Shown here: positions 9,255 to 17,156 of the stretch, in pieces
How the letters are laid out: each line of letters starts with the position of its first letter
Numbering within the stretch: position 1 is the first letter of the stretch
Source of the DNA: an uncultured Bacteroides sp.
Lineage (GTDB): Bacteria > Bacteroidota > Bacteroidia > Bacteroidales > Bacteroidaceae
Assembly: GCA_947074205.1 (NCBI GenBank)
Contig: CAMTOQ010000016.1
Coordinates: forward strand, 1 to 64,000
Reading direction: 5' to 3'
DNA length: 64,000 nt
Notes under the pieces: model-generated
What the model saw: only the letters and a program-made list of their open reading frames with translations
What the model was told of the DNA's origin: nothing
Databases searched by the model: none
Program-made: the position numbers and the translations under genes

Positions 9255-10709
9255 ATGAAAAAGAAACTTTTGACTACTTATTTATTTTCATTTGTTTGCT
9301 CTCTGTTTGTTACTCCTGTTTTCGGAGCTTTCTTGTCACCAATAAATTCAGTCGAACTGGAAATCAGTGGAGACGAAATAGCACAACCACTCGACACATT
9401 AAAAGGATATTTGGGACAGTATATGTTTGTGCGTCCTAGTGCTGAAGATCGCAACAAAAGAGACACAATTTCTAAACTTTACAATAACTATATTGAGGTG
9501 TTGGACTATCTGAATGACCCTGCTGCACCTATGCGTTATTTAAGAACTTATCCACAATATTATAGACTTTTTGTACCACTTACTTATTATCATGCTCCTA
9601 TCAATAGATTAGGCTATCAGGGAACACCAATCACGCCTTATGCGGTGACCCCCGATTATCCGGATTCTATTGCCTATCAAACTCCTAACTTTTCGTCGTG
9701 GAATCAATCGGATGCTGTAGTAGATAAGGTGTTGATGGATATGTATCTAGCAAGTCCGAGTCTTATTGTATCATCAGAAGATAGTGTGATGAGTCGTCAG
9801 GTGTTTAGGGATGATGTAGTTCCTACTACAGCGTCTAAAGAGGTGGTTTTAAATCAATTTCAGTACGATCAAAAAGCATCTGCCGAATTGGGTTCTGCCG
9901 ATTTAGTGGTAAAGAAGCCCAACTGGTGGGAAACTGGTGGTAATGGCTCATTGCAGATTACACAAAACTACATCTCTGATAACTGGTATAAGGGTGGTGA
10001 AAGTAATAATGCCTTGTTAGCTAACTTATCTCTCTATGCCAAGTATAATGACAAAGAGAAAATTCAGTTCGAGAATGTGCTCGAAGCGAAGATTGGTTTC
10101 AATTCAACCCCATCCGATCAGTATCATAAATATCTAGCCAATACCGACCAATTTAGATTGACTAGTAAGCTAGGTGTTCAGGCTCATAAGAACTGGTATT
10201 ACACCATATCTGGTGAGTTTAAAACGCAGTTCTTTAATGGATATAAATCAAATAGCAAGGATTTAGTATCGGCCTTTTTCTCTCCTGCAGATGTTATGGT
10301 CAGTTTGGGTATGGACTATAAATTGAAGAAGAAAACCTATAACTTCTCCTTATTTATAGCTCCTGTCAACTACACATTGCGATATATCTCGAACCGCAAA
10401 GTGGATGAGGTGAAGTTTGGTTTGGACGAGGGACACTATTCAAAGAACTCTTTTGGTGCTCAAGTGCAGCCCACACTGTCGTGGACAATTATTCCGGCTA
10501 TCAAGCTCGATACACAAATAAACTACCTCACTGACTATAGCTGGGTGAGAATAGAGTGGGAAACAACGGTCAACTTTGTATTGAACCGCTTCTTGTCTAC
10601 TAAACTTTATGTGCATGCGCGTTATGATGATAGCGCTAACCCAACTACGGGAACAAGCTACTTCCAAGTCAAAGAGTTGTTGAGCTTTGGTATTAACTAT
10701 ACCTGGTAA
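9255..10709 (+). CDS. DUF3078 family outer-membrane-type protein
   Basis: The protein is 484 residues and begins with a typical Sec signal (MKKKLLTTYLFSFVCSLFVTPVFGAF). I start at 9255 because the eight codons upstream (from a TTG) disrupt the signal. The C-terminal 260 residues alternate aromatic and polar strands (WWETGGNGSLQITQNYISDNWYKGGESNNALLANLSLYAKYND ... WYYTISGEFKTQFFNG ... FSLFIAPVNYTLRYISN) and end in YTW, as expected for an outer-membrane beta-barrel. The pattern fits DUF3078, whose function is unknown. It is monocistronic with its own promoter, divergent from pyrG. It could be a porin or a structural barrel. Confidence 0.75.
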   Translation: MKKKLLTTYLFSFVCSLFVTPVFGAFLSPINSVELEISGDEIAQPLDTLKGYLGQYMFVRPSAEDRNKRDTISKLYNNYIEVLDYLNDPAAPMRYLRTYPQYYRLFVPLTYYHAPINRLGYQGTPITPYAVTPDYPDSIAYQTPNFSSWNQSDAVVDKVLMDMYLASPSLIVSSEDSVMSRQVFRDDVVPTTASKEVVLNQFQYDQKASAELGSADLVVKKPNWWETGGNGSLQITQNYISDNWYKGGESNNALLANLSLYAKYNDKEKIQFENVLEAKIGFNSTPSDQYHKYLANTDQFRLTSKLGVQAHKNWYYTISGEFKTQFFNGYKSNSKDLVSAFFSPADVMVSLGMDYKLKKKTYNFSLFIAPVNYTLRYISNRKVDEVKFGLDEGHYSKNSFGAQVQPTLSWTIIPAIKLDTQINYLTDYSWVRIEWETTVNFVLNRFLSTKLYVHARYDDSANPTTGTSYFQVKELLSFGINYTW

Positions 10710-10887
10710 TACATTTCCCAAATCATAGGAGACCTTCTATTTAAGTCCATCCAGCTTTGGGCGATAATCCTTTATCAGTGGAATATCGGCCATAGCCTGA
10801 TGGACTCTTTAATTAATTATTAAAGGCTCCTTGAAACTTATACAAACCACTTATTGTTGTATTATTATCAATTAATAAATAGAAAAG
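10710..10887 (+). other. Intergenic stretch with a possible RNA fold
   Basis: The arms AGTCCATC (10744-10751) and GATGGACT (10799-10806) can close a 47-base loop, followed by CTTT. This may be an inefficient terminator for the DUF3078 gene or a leader fold for the next operon. Nothing else is recognised. Confidence 0.3.
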
Positions 10888-11466
10888 ATGGAAAATAAAA
10901 TAAAACTTCCCGAGAATGTTATGTTGATAGATGCTGCCTATCTGAATTTCGCTATTCAAGATTTACGTGGCTATTTTGAGAGTGTGCTGAAACGTGAACT
11001 ACAGCAAATTGATGTGGCCGAACTTATCAGCTATCTAGCTCTTGATTCGAACTATGCAGAGGGTGAAAGTACCACTCAAGTGATGTTTGTCTATGACGAT
11101 CAATCCGAGCATTTAGTTCACTGTCTTCCGTCTTCTTTGAAAGAAGAGCTCGATGGTGTTGCTTTCAATAGCCCATGGGGAGAGTTTGTATTTGCTTCGG
11201 TACCTACTGCCGACATGACTACTCGTGCCGATCTATTTATCGATCTATTGCAAATCGTATTGGACTCGTCAGATGTTAAACGCCTTGTGGTGGTATCGCA
11301 TGAAGAGTATGCCGATCAAGTGACACCCCTTTTGCAAACATCTGGCACTAAAGAGGCTATTCAGTTTACCATGCAGGAGCCTGCTCAAAGCGACGACTAC
11401 CGTTGCGAGCTACTTCCTTTCCCAATTATGCAAGCTATGGGTATTCGTGGTGACGAGCTACAATAA
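10888..11466 (+). CDS. Conserved hypothetical protein with possible NYN/PIN-like fold
   Basis: I do not recognise this 192-residue acidic soluble protein with certainty. It has no signal peptide or membrane segment. The opening VMLIDAAYLNFAIQDLRGYF, the middle strand TTQVMFVYDDQ, and RADLFIDLLQIVLDSSDVKRLVVVSHEEYADQVTPLL follow the order of a NYN/PIN nuclease fold. In such folds an N-terminal Asp and a later GDSDF-like motif bind metal, but here the second motif is SHEEY, so an active nuclease is doubtful. It is first in a tight operon with a LysR regulator (30-base gap) and a TlpA-like protein, which gives no clear functional hint. Confidence 0.5.
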   Translation: MENKIKLPENVMLIDAAYLNFAIQDLRGYFESVLKRELQQIDVAELISYLALDSNYAEGESTTQVMFVYDDQSEHLVHCLPSSLKEELDGVAFNSPWGEFVFASVPTADMTTRADLFIDLLQIVLDSSDVKRLVVVSHEEYADQVTPLLQTSGTKEAIQFTMQEPAQSDDYRCELLPFPIMQAMGIRGDELQ

Positions 11467-11496
11467 GCGCATTACCTAGATTTATTAAAATAGACT

Positions 11497-12396
11497 ATGA
11501 CCGATTTTCGCTTAAAAGTATTTCAGAGTGTAGCCAAAAATTTGAGCTTTACCAAGGCTTCGCAAGAGCTGTTTATTAGTCAGCCTGCCATAACTAAACA
11601 CATTCAAGAACTTGAAGCGAATTTTAATACTCGCCTGTTCGAGCGACAAGGCAATAAGATTAGTCTCACCGAATCAGGCAGGCTACTCTTAGAACACTGT
11701 GAACGTATTCTGGATGCTTATCAACGTCTGGAATACGAGATGCATCTACTTCAAGGCACCTACCGCGGGGAACTGCGTATAGGGGCAAGTACCACCATCT
11801 CACAGTACATCTTACCTCCGCTGCTGTCCAATTTTATCCGCAAGTTTCCGCAAATCAAGCTATCAGTAACCAATGGTAACTCGCGTGATATTGAAAATGC
11901 ATTGGAAACGCATCGAGCCGATTTAGGCATGGTAGAAGGAGCTAGTCGCATACCCGGTCTCAGATATACCACCTTCTTAAAAGATGAGTTGGTAGCTGTA
12001 GTGTCCACTCAATGCAAATTGGATATTCCTGATGAGATTACACCCGATCAACTTACTAGAATCCCCTTGGTGCTACGCGAGCAAGGATCGGGTACATTAG
12101 AGGTGTTCGAAAGAGCATTGCAGAAGCATCATTTGCGCGTATCATCCTTGCAGGTATTGATGTACTTAGGTAGTACAGAGAGCATCAAACTGTTTTTAGA
12201 GACTACCGACTGCATGGGTATCGTATCCGTTCGTTCCATTCATAAAGAACTAAAGGCTGGTCTGTTTCGAGTAGTCGAAATAAAAGATATGACAATGTAT
12301 CGCGACCTCTGTTTTGTGCGCCAGCAAGGACAGGAGAGAGGTCTTGCCCAACTCTTTATGGAGTTTGCCGAGCGTCACAATCAATTTATGTTATAA
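11497..12396 (+). CDS. LysR family transcriptional regulator
   Basis: The 299-residue protein has the LysR N-terminal winged helix (FRLKVFQSVAKNLSFTKASQELFISQPAITKHIQELEANFNTRLFERQGNKISLTESG, residues 4-62). A linker helix and a periplasmic-binding-protein-like effector domain follow (GELRIGASTTISQYILPPLLSNFIRKFPQIKLSVTNGNSRDIENAL). It resembles the CysB/CysL/CbbR-type subgroup. LysR proteins often control a divergent neighbour, but here both neighbours are co-directional, so the target is unclear. It lies 20 bases before the TlpA-like gene. Confidence 0.9.
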   Translation: MTDFRLKVFQSVAKNLSFTKASQELFISQPAITKHIQELEANFNTRLFERQGNKISLTESGRLLLEHCERILDAYQRLEYEMHLLQGTYRGELRIGASTTISQYILPPLLSNFIRKFPQIKLSVTNGNSRDIENALETHRADLGMVEGASRIPGLRYTTFLKDELVAVVSTQCKLDIPDEITPDQLTRIPLVLREQGSGTLEVFERALQKHHLRVSSLQVLMYLGSTESIKLFLETTDCMGIVSVRSIHKELKAGLFRVVEIKDMTMYRDLCFVRQQGQERGLAQLFMEFAERHNQFML

Positions 12397-12416
12397 ACCA
12401 AATTACAATAGTCGTT

Positions 12417-13025
12417 ATGAAACGTATCTCAACCATTTTTGCCGGCACACTGCTATCTGTGTTGTTATGTGGCTCAGTTCAAGCTCGATCTCTCAATCCC
12501 CTTTCTACTGCTGAACTAGCACAGTCGTCCGACATAAAAACCGACTCTACCACATTGCTCAAAAAAGGCGATAAGGCAGTCGATTTCTCGGTATCATGCT
12601 TCGACGGTGCCACTCGCAAGCTCAGTGCCTATAAAGGAAAAGTAGTCCTCCTTACTTTCTGGGGAAGCTGGTGTCCACCTTGCTTGGCCGAGTTAGCCCC
12701 AGAGCAACTACCGGCAAAAGTGCTCAATCAGTTTAAAGGCAACAAAGATTTTGTATTCTTTCCCGTTTCAGTATCCGAAGACAAGGAGAGACTAACCGCC
12801 TACTTCAATTCGGAACGTGGTAAGCCCCGTGTAGGTTATCTTGGTGCAACAGGCATCGACACCAATCGCGACAACTTCAAACTCTACGCCACTCAAGGTG
12901 TGCCTCGCTCGGTAGTGATTGGTCGCGATGGAAAGATTGTCTTCACCTCCGTTGGTTTCATTCCAAATAGCGATGAGTTGCAACATTTAGCCGATGCGAT
13001 AAAAGCGGCTTTGGAAGCGAAATAG
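12417..13025 (+). CDS. TlpA-like thioredoxin-fold protein
   Basis: This is an exported thiol-disulfide oxidoreductase of 202 residues. It has a Sec signal (MKRISTIFAGTLLSVLLCGSVQA) and an AhpC/TlpA domain with the redox motif WCPPC (Cys86 and Cys89) in VVLLTFWGSWCPPCLAEL. The conserved cis-Pro region is TQGVPRSVVIGRDGKIVF. Family members reduce periplasmic proteins or mature cytochromes; the partner here is unknown. It is the last gene of the hypothetical-LysR-TlpA operon and is followed by a terminator. Confidence 0.85.
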   Translation: MKRISTIFAGTLLSVLLCGSVQARSLNPLSTAELAQSSDIKTDSTTLLKKGDKAVDFSVSCFDGATRKLSAYKGKVVLLTFWGSWCPPCLAELAPEQLPAKVLNQFKGNKDFVFFPVSVSEDKERLTAYFNSERGKPRVGYLGATGIDTNRDNFKLYATQGVPRSVVIGRDGKIVFTSVGFIPNSDELQHLADAIKAALEAK

Positions 13026-13048
13026 TTGGGAATGATTGAATAGTATTT

Positions 13049-13100
13049 GAATGCCCTTTAAACAATGATTAAAAGCTGTTTCAGGGGCATTCTTATTTCT
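13049..13100 (+). terminator. Terminator after the TlpA-like gene
   Basis: GAATGCCC (13049-13056) pairs with GGGCATTC (13085-13092), with an inner AAACA...TGTTT-like loop, followed by TTATTTCT. Confidence 0.65.
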
Positions 13101-13160
13101 CCCCCCAAAGTAGGGGAGCATGCCCATCCATCCCGCCAATCTTCTTTAGTATACAACAAA

Positions 13161-13200
13161 GGTAGGGTCACAGCATGCTGTGACTGCTCCAACAAAGCAA
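13161..13200 (+). repeat. REP-like palindromic repeat, copy A
   Basis: It has a perfect 18-base palindromic core GTCACAGCATGCTGTGAC (13167-13184) and the tail TGCTCCAACAAAGCAA. The core plus tail recur, with variation, at 13222-13262, 16096-16138, 16162-16196 and 57891-57930. A fragment of the tail (CCAACAAAGC) is also at 13211-13220. Confidence 0.75.
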
Positions 13201-13221
13201 TGTATTTTACCCAACAAAGCT

Positions 13222-13262
13222 AGTAGTGGCACAGCCTGCTGTGCCTGTCCAATATAGCAAGG
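13222..13262 (+). repeat. REP-like palindromic repeat, copy B
   Basis: The core GGCACAGCCTGCTGTGCC (13228-13245) consists of 8-base arms around CT, with the tail TGTCCAATATAGCAAGG. It has the same orientation as copy A and lies just outside the HNH gene end of the restriction island. Confidence 0.78.
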
Positions 13263-13320
13263 CTATCTTTGAGTAAGAAGTGGTTATTAGATTTCCATAT
13301 AACCGTAAACATCCAACTAA

Positions 13321-14154
13321 CTATAAGTGCAAATCAAGAACTATCTTCTCGACAACTCCATTGTCAAAACGAAATAGTTTCTTTCTCTTATCAAACTGAG
13401 GATTAAATTTATGGATGACGCGATGGAAATTAGGAGAAAGTATTATGATATTCGATGAGTCATTGTTCTGTGATTTCACGAAATAGTCAATATGGTGTGC
13501 TTCGACAACACTCCCGCCATAATTATCACCGATTTTCTCACCAGATATTTGGCAGCGATAATCATATAGCATCTTTAAATTATTACATATACTTTGATCT
13601 ATCTTGCGAACTTTAGTTAGCCGTGTTTTCAATTCTATTGTAGCATTTGGATCTGTCCAATTGTCTAAAGAATATGTTTCGAACTGTTCTTCTGTGGTAT
13701 AATGTGAAAGCTCTTCAATATTCTCATAAGCCAAAGAATATTCCACTAGATAGGTGTCTTTTATAGTAGTAGCAAACAACAGTAGATACTCTTTACGCAC
13801 ATTTGGGATCTTAATTTGCTTCTGCTTGCCATCAAGTTTTGTTCGTTCCTGACATAAGTAGTCATATGTGCTAGAGAAAATCTCTCTAAATTGTTGTGAT
13901 ATGGGTGAATTTTGAGCATATCTAATCTGAACAATATCTTTATGCCCAAAGTATTTATTGTCATCGAAAACCTGATTTATCAATGTCGCTGCGAAAGGTT
14001 TTCCATCAATGACAAGAGTTATAGATTTAGATTGACTACGTGTCAATGTTTCTCCAGTCAAAGCAAAAAATGCAGCTTGCAAAGCTACGGGTATACTAAA
14101 CCCGGCCTTCATTAAAGACCAATCAACTTCTTTCTTTATTAATAGTGCTTCCAT
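13321..14154 (-). CDS. HNH endonuclease, restriction-type
   Basis: The C-terminal third carries an HNH nuclease motif: YRCQISGEKIGDNYGGSVVEAHHIDYFVKSQNNDSSNIIILSPNFHRVIHK, with the paired Cys/Gly turn, AHHID and NFHRVIH. The first 180 residues are a domain I do not recognise (VDWSLMKAGFSIPVALQAAFFALTGETLTR), perhaps the DNA-recognition part. I start at 14154 (MEALLIKK), 5 bases after the upstream stop. A start at 14169 would overlap that gene by 10 bases and cannot be ruled out. It forms a two-gene unit with the other HNH gene and belongs to the island with dpnI. A role in restriction is inferred from the domain and context. Confidence 0.7.
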   Translation of the reverse strand: MEALLIKKEVDWSLMKAGFSIPVALQAAFFALTGETLTRSQSKSITLVIDGKPFAATLINQVFDDNKYFGHKDIVQIRYAQNSPISQQFREIFSSTYDYLCQERTKLDGKQKQIKIPNVRKEYLLLFATTIKDTYLVEYSLAYENIEELSHYTTEEQFETYSLDNWTDPNATIELKTRLTKVRKIDQSICNNLKMLYDYRCQISGEKIGDNYGGSVVEAHHIDYFVKSQNNDSSNIIILSPNFHRVIHKFNPQFDKRKKLFRFDNGVVEKIVLDLHL

Positions 14155-14159
14155 AATAG

Positions 14160-15128
14160 TTATAACCATTTTTCGAACACAACGTCACGGTGCCATTCGA
14201 GAACCTCTTTTCTTGGATAGAATCTTGAGTTGTTGGGTAATATTATCTTTTTATTCTTATGCTGATTGATAGAATACAGTGATTCGCTTTCGATAAACTG
14301 AGATGAAACGATGACGTTGTAATTGTCGCCAATTGTAATCAGCCCTTTGTCGAAAGCCCGATGAAGATTGGGACATAGTGCAAGCCCATTGCCAATCGTA
14401 TCATCGTGTTCTTCTGAAAAGGGCTTGATGTGGCAAGCATCAATAAGAGCATGTTTACCCGTTAGTTGCACTTGCAGTCCGCTAATACAACAAGTATGGT
14501 TGTATATACGTGGGATCTCCCTCTTAAACACATTGCTTCGTATATAGACTTCCTCTTCAAAGGTTTCTTCGCTCTCTTCTTGGCGTAGCCTATCTATTCT
14601 TCGTTTATATTGTACTGCGGATTCTTCTACAATTTGCTCTGCCACCTCGTCAAGATAAATTGTTGAACTGAAATTGTATCTAGGAACATCGCCGAAGTAT
14701 CTTTTGAGCAACGCATTTCGAAGTAGCTCTCTATCTACCTCATTGAGCATATATTGAAATAAACTTTTATCAATAAGAGCATAATCTACAAACTGGCGCA
14801 AAACGTCGAGTGAACTAATGGAATTTTTGCTTGTAACAGGTATAACTCTATTCGGTTTGGTTACGAGCTTCCAAAAAGGTTCGTTCTTTAGATGAAAGAA
14901 TGGTAGTGCAAGGTTCTCTATGTGCGGTGTCTTAACCCATATCTTCCAATTGCTACGAAATAAGGCGACCAACTCGAGGGTAATAAAAATGCGTTCGTTT
15001 GATATGTATCCTCTCTCTACTGCATCAAGTATGCTTAGCAGTAGCACGGGCTTATGTGGTGCGCCACCATATTGCGGTGCACGCCTCAGTTTTGTGAATA
15101 GTAGAAGATAATAGTTTAATGGCTCCAT
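14160..15128 (-). CDS. HNH restriction endonuclease with ScoMcrA-like sulfur-binding-type N-terminus
   Basis: This 322-residue protein ends in an HNH_2-type nuclease: CISGLQVQLTGKHALIDACHIKPFSEEHDDTIGNGLALCPNLHRAFDKGLITI, with the DACHI...NGLALC...LHRAFD signature. The N-terminus (LRRAPQYGGAPHKPVLLLSILDAVERGYI) carries the APHKPxLLL signature that I associate with the DNA sulfur-binding domain of ScoMcrA-type type IV enzymes, which cut phosphorothioated DNA. No dnd or ssp modification genes are visible, as expected for an enzyme aimed at foreign modified DNA. Target specificity is inference. It is transcribed divergently from dpnI and is followed directly by the second HNH gene. Confidence 0.75.
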   Translation of the reverse strand: MEPLNYYLLLFTKLRRAPQYGGAPHKPVLLLSILDAVERGYISNERIFITLELVALFRSNWKIWVKTPHIENLALPFFHLKNEPFWKLVTKPNRVIPVTSKNSISSLDVLRQFVDYALIDKSLFQYMLNEVDRELLRNALLKRYFGDVPRYNFSSTIYLDEVAEQIVEESAVQYKRRIDRLRQEESEETFEEEVYIRSNVFKREIPRIYNHTCCISGLQVQLTGKHALIDACHIKPFSEEHDDTIGNGLALCPNLHRAFDKGLITIGDNYNVIVSSQFIESESLYSINQHKNKKIILPNNSRFYPRKEVLEWHRDVVFEKWL

Positions 15129-15154
15129 GGATGAATGATGAGTAAACTATATTG

Positions 15155-15162
15155 CAAATATA
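15155..15162 (-). promoter_or_regulatory. Candidate -7 box for the HNH operon
   Basis: The minus strand reads TATATTTG, a match to TAnnTTTG, 26 bases before the HNH gene start. The -33 element is unclear. Confidence 0.4.
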
Positions 15163-15282
15163 ATGTATATTGCTGTAAATGTGTTAATTTTGTTTGCTAG
15201 ATTTGCTTGATAATAATGATTTGTAGGATTGTGTTCTAATAAATGAACGCAAACTTGTAGTAGTAAAGCTTTAATGTATTCT

Positions 15283-16050
15283 ATGGAATTAGACTTTAAT
15301 ATTGATGTAGCAATTACTTATAGAAGTAACTCTCAAAAAGCAAGAGTGATGACTGAGGATTGGCTATCACGAAATGGGTTTTGTCCAATATGCGGCAATG
15401 TTTTATCTCACTTTGAGGCGAATAGACCTGTAGCGGATTTTATATGTAAAGTATGTTGTTCGGAATTCGAGTTAAAAAGTAAACATAGCAAAAATGGAAC
15501 AATTGGAAAGAATATTACGGATGGCGCTTATGACACAATGATTCAACGTATAACAAGTCAAAATAATCCGAATTTCTTCTTTATGACCCATAATAATTTA
15601 GCTGTAAGTAATTTAATAATGATACCCAACCACTTCTTTACACCAGAAGCTATTATCAAACGTAAACCTTTATCAGTTACAGCACGGCGAAGTGGATGGG
15701 TTGGCTGCAATGTTAGTTTGAGTAATATTCCTGAGAGTGGCCAAATATTTCTAGTAAAGGATGGTCAGATTATTAATAAGGATAGTGTATTGTCTAATTA
15801 CAATAGAATAGCAAGTTTACGAAATATAGATATTAGTGGTAGGGGTTGGTTAATGGATGTTTTGAGATGTATTGATTTTCTAGAGAATGATTTTACTTTA
15901 AATCAAGTCTATTCTTTTGAAAGTTTATTAAAATCTAAATATCCAAATAACCAGTTTATAAAAGATAAGATAAGACAACAGCTACAATTATTGCGTGATA
16001 AGGATATAATTGAATTTACCTCACGTGGAAAATATAAAAAGATAAAGTAA
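15283..16050 (+). CDS. dpnI: DpnI-like methyl-dependent restriction endonuclease
   Basis: This 255-residue protein follows the DpnI sequence, as I recall it, along its whole length. The catalytic domain has TYRSNSQKARVMTEDWLSRNGFCPICGN (zinc-binding CxxC), NRPVADFICKVCCSEFELKSKHS (PD-(D/E)xK core with a second Cys pair) and NPNFFFMTHNN. The C-terminal winged helix ends KIRQQLQLLRDKDIIEFTSRGKYKKIK. DpnI cuts GATC only when the adenine is methylated. The start at 15283 matches MELHF in DpnI; an ATG nine bases earlier also exists. The gene is visibly AT-rich compared with its neighbours, and no Dam methylase is nearby. The host should therefore lack Dam-type GATC methylation. Confidence 0.92.
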   Translation: MELDFNIDVAITYRSNSQKARVMTEDWLSRNGFCPICGNVLSHFEANRPVADFICKVCCSEFELKSKHSKNGTIGKNITDGAYDTMIQRITSQNNPNFFFMTHNNLAVSNLIMIPNHFFTPEAIIKRKPLSVTARRSGWVGCNVSLSNIPESGQIFLVKDGQIINKDSVLSNYNRIASLRNIDISGRGWLMDVLRCIDFLENDFTLNQVYSFESLLKSKYPNNQFIKDKIRQQLQLLRDKDIIEFTSRGKYKKIK

Positions 16051-16095
16051 TAACTCTGACCAAAAAGTTCTACCCATAAATGTCACTATCTGTGT

Positions 16096-16138
16096 TAGCC
16101 TTGCTTTGTTGGACTGGCACAGCAGGCTGTGCCGCTAC
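16096..16138 (-). repeat. REP-like palindromic repeat, copy C
   Basis: The core GGCACAGCAGGCTGTGCC lies at 16116-16133 and the tail TTGCTTTGTTGGAC at 16101-16114. Read on the minus strand it matches copy B closely, so it is inverted relative to copies A and B on the other side of the island. Confidence 0.78.
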
Positions 16139-16161
16139 AGTCCATGTGGGTGATGAATGTG

Positions 16162-16196
16162 TTGCTTTGTTGGAGCGGACGCAGCAAGTTGGCTCC
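16162..16196 (-). repeat. REP-like palindromic repeat, copy D (degenerate)
   Basis: The minus-strand tail GCTCCAACAAAGCAA is the same as in copy A, but the core has decayed to arms GGAGC / GCTCC. With copy C it forms an inverted counterpart to the A-B pair. Confidence 0.6.
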
Positions 16197-16247
16197 CTAT
16201 TTTTTGTAGGTGGTTTGTTTGGTATGCAAAGGTTGGATTTTTAAAAA

Positions 16248-16949
16248 CTATTTCCTATTGACCCCCATGCCAAAGAGGGCGAAATCTCCTAGGCAAGGAT
16301 CATCGGGGAAGATCTCCTTGAAATAGTCTGTAATTTCGACTGCGGTCTTAAAACTGGCGGTCTTGCTTTTCGTGATGCCTAGCTCGAGTGCCATTTGATG
16401 TACGTGGGTGTCGAGAGGGATAATCAGGTGTCGTGCATCTATTTTCTGCCAACAGCCGATATCTACTGGGGAGTTTTTGCGAACCATCCAGCGCATAAAC
16501 ATATTGAGCTTCTTCTGTGCCGATGTTTTGCCCATGCCAAGGCCATAAAGCAATGTCTCGATGGGCAGGCCTTTGTTTTCTTTGATAATCCAATCTTCTA
16601 AGGTCTCATGCTCCTGATAGACAGTGTGCAGAAAATGAAACATCGCTGCAATGTCTCTATTCTTTAGTGTGCGGTAGAAGGTCTTCTCGCCCTCGCGAAA
16701 ATCTTCTTTCCATCTTTCAGACAACACATATTGATAAGGCTGGTGTTCCATCATCTCGTCTAAGCGTATCGCATAGGCGATAATCATCTTTCTTCGGCCA
16801 AATGAGATGTAGGCTGTCAATAGTCCGCTGACCTCGTTGTCTTGCTGAAGGCTATATCGATAAGGAATCTGAATTGGGTCATCACCAATAAAGTCGGGTT
16901 GATGATAGCGATGAGCCAAATGAATGAGTTTTTGATGGAGCTGAGACAT
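16248..16949 (-). CDS. TIGR02757 / DUF2400 family protein
   Basis: This 233-residue soluble protein fits the TIGR02757 family: DPIQIPYRYSLQQDNEVSGLLTAYISFGRRKMII near the N-terminus, NKGLPIETLLYGLGMGKTSAQKKLNMFMRWMVRKNSPVDIGCW in the middle, and a conserved IPLDTHVHQMALELGITKSK with DFALFGMGVNR at the end. The helical layout and the LDTHV stretch suggest a helix-hairpin-helix DNA-glycosylase-like fold. The function is unknown, and DNA repair would be a guess. It is a single gene, divergent from the YeiH-like transporter. Confidence 0.8.
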   Translation of the reverse strand: MSQLHQKLIHLAHRYHQPDFIGDDPIQIPYRYSLQQDNEVSGLLTAYISFGRRKMIIAYAIRLDEMMEHQPYQYVLSERWKEDFREGEKTFYRTLKNRDIAAMFHFLHTVYQEHETLEDWIIKENKGLPIETLLYGLGMGKTSAQKKLNMFMRWMVRKNSPVDIGCWQKIDARHLIIPLDTHVHQMALELGITKSKTASFKTAVEITDYFKEIFPDDPCLGDFALFGMGVNRK

Positions 16950-17096
16950 AATTTATGATTATTACAATGTATGTATTACAAAGTAACTGTTTTCTTCTTA
17001 TATAATCCCTACTAATTTGCTGTTTATATACTGTTTTAGGACTGATTAATTCCTGTTTAGCTATAACTAAAAGTTATACTATATAAATATAAACGA

Positions 17097-17128
17097 TTGG
17101 TATAGTAGTAAAATAGGCTCTATCTTTG
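17097..17128 (+). promoter_or_regulatory. Promoter of the YeiH-like gene
   Basis: TTG (17097-17099), a 21-base spacer and TATCTTTG (17121-17128) match the Bacteroidota -33/-7 promoter. The predicted transcript start near 17134 leaves a leader of about 23 bases. Confidence 0.7.
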
Positions 17129-17156
17129 CAGCCATTAAAAATAAACTATAAAAGAT

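Noticed and set aside
13321..16050. A complete restriction-modification system
   Set aside because: No methyltransferase motif is present in or near the island; the enzymes fit modification-dependent restriction.
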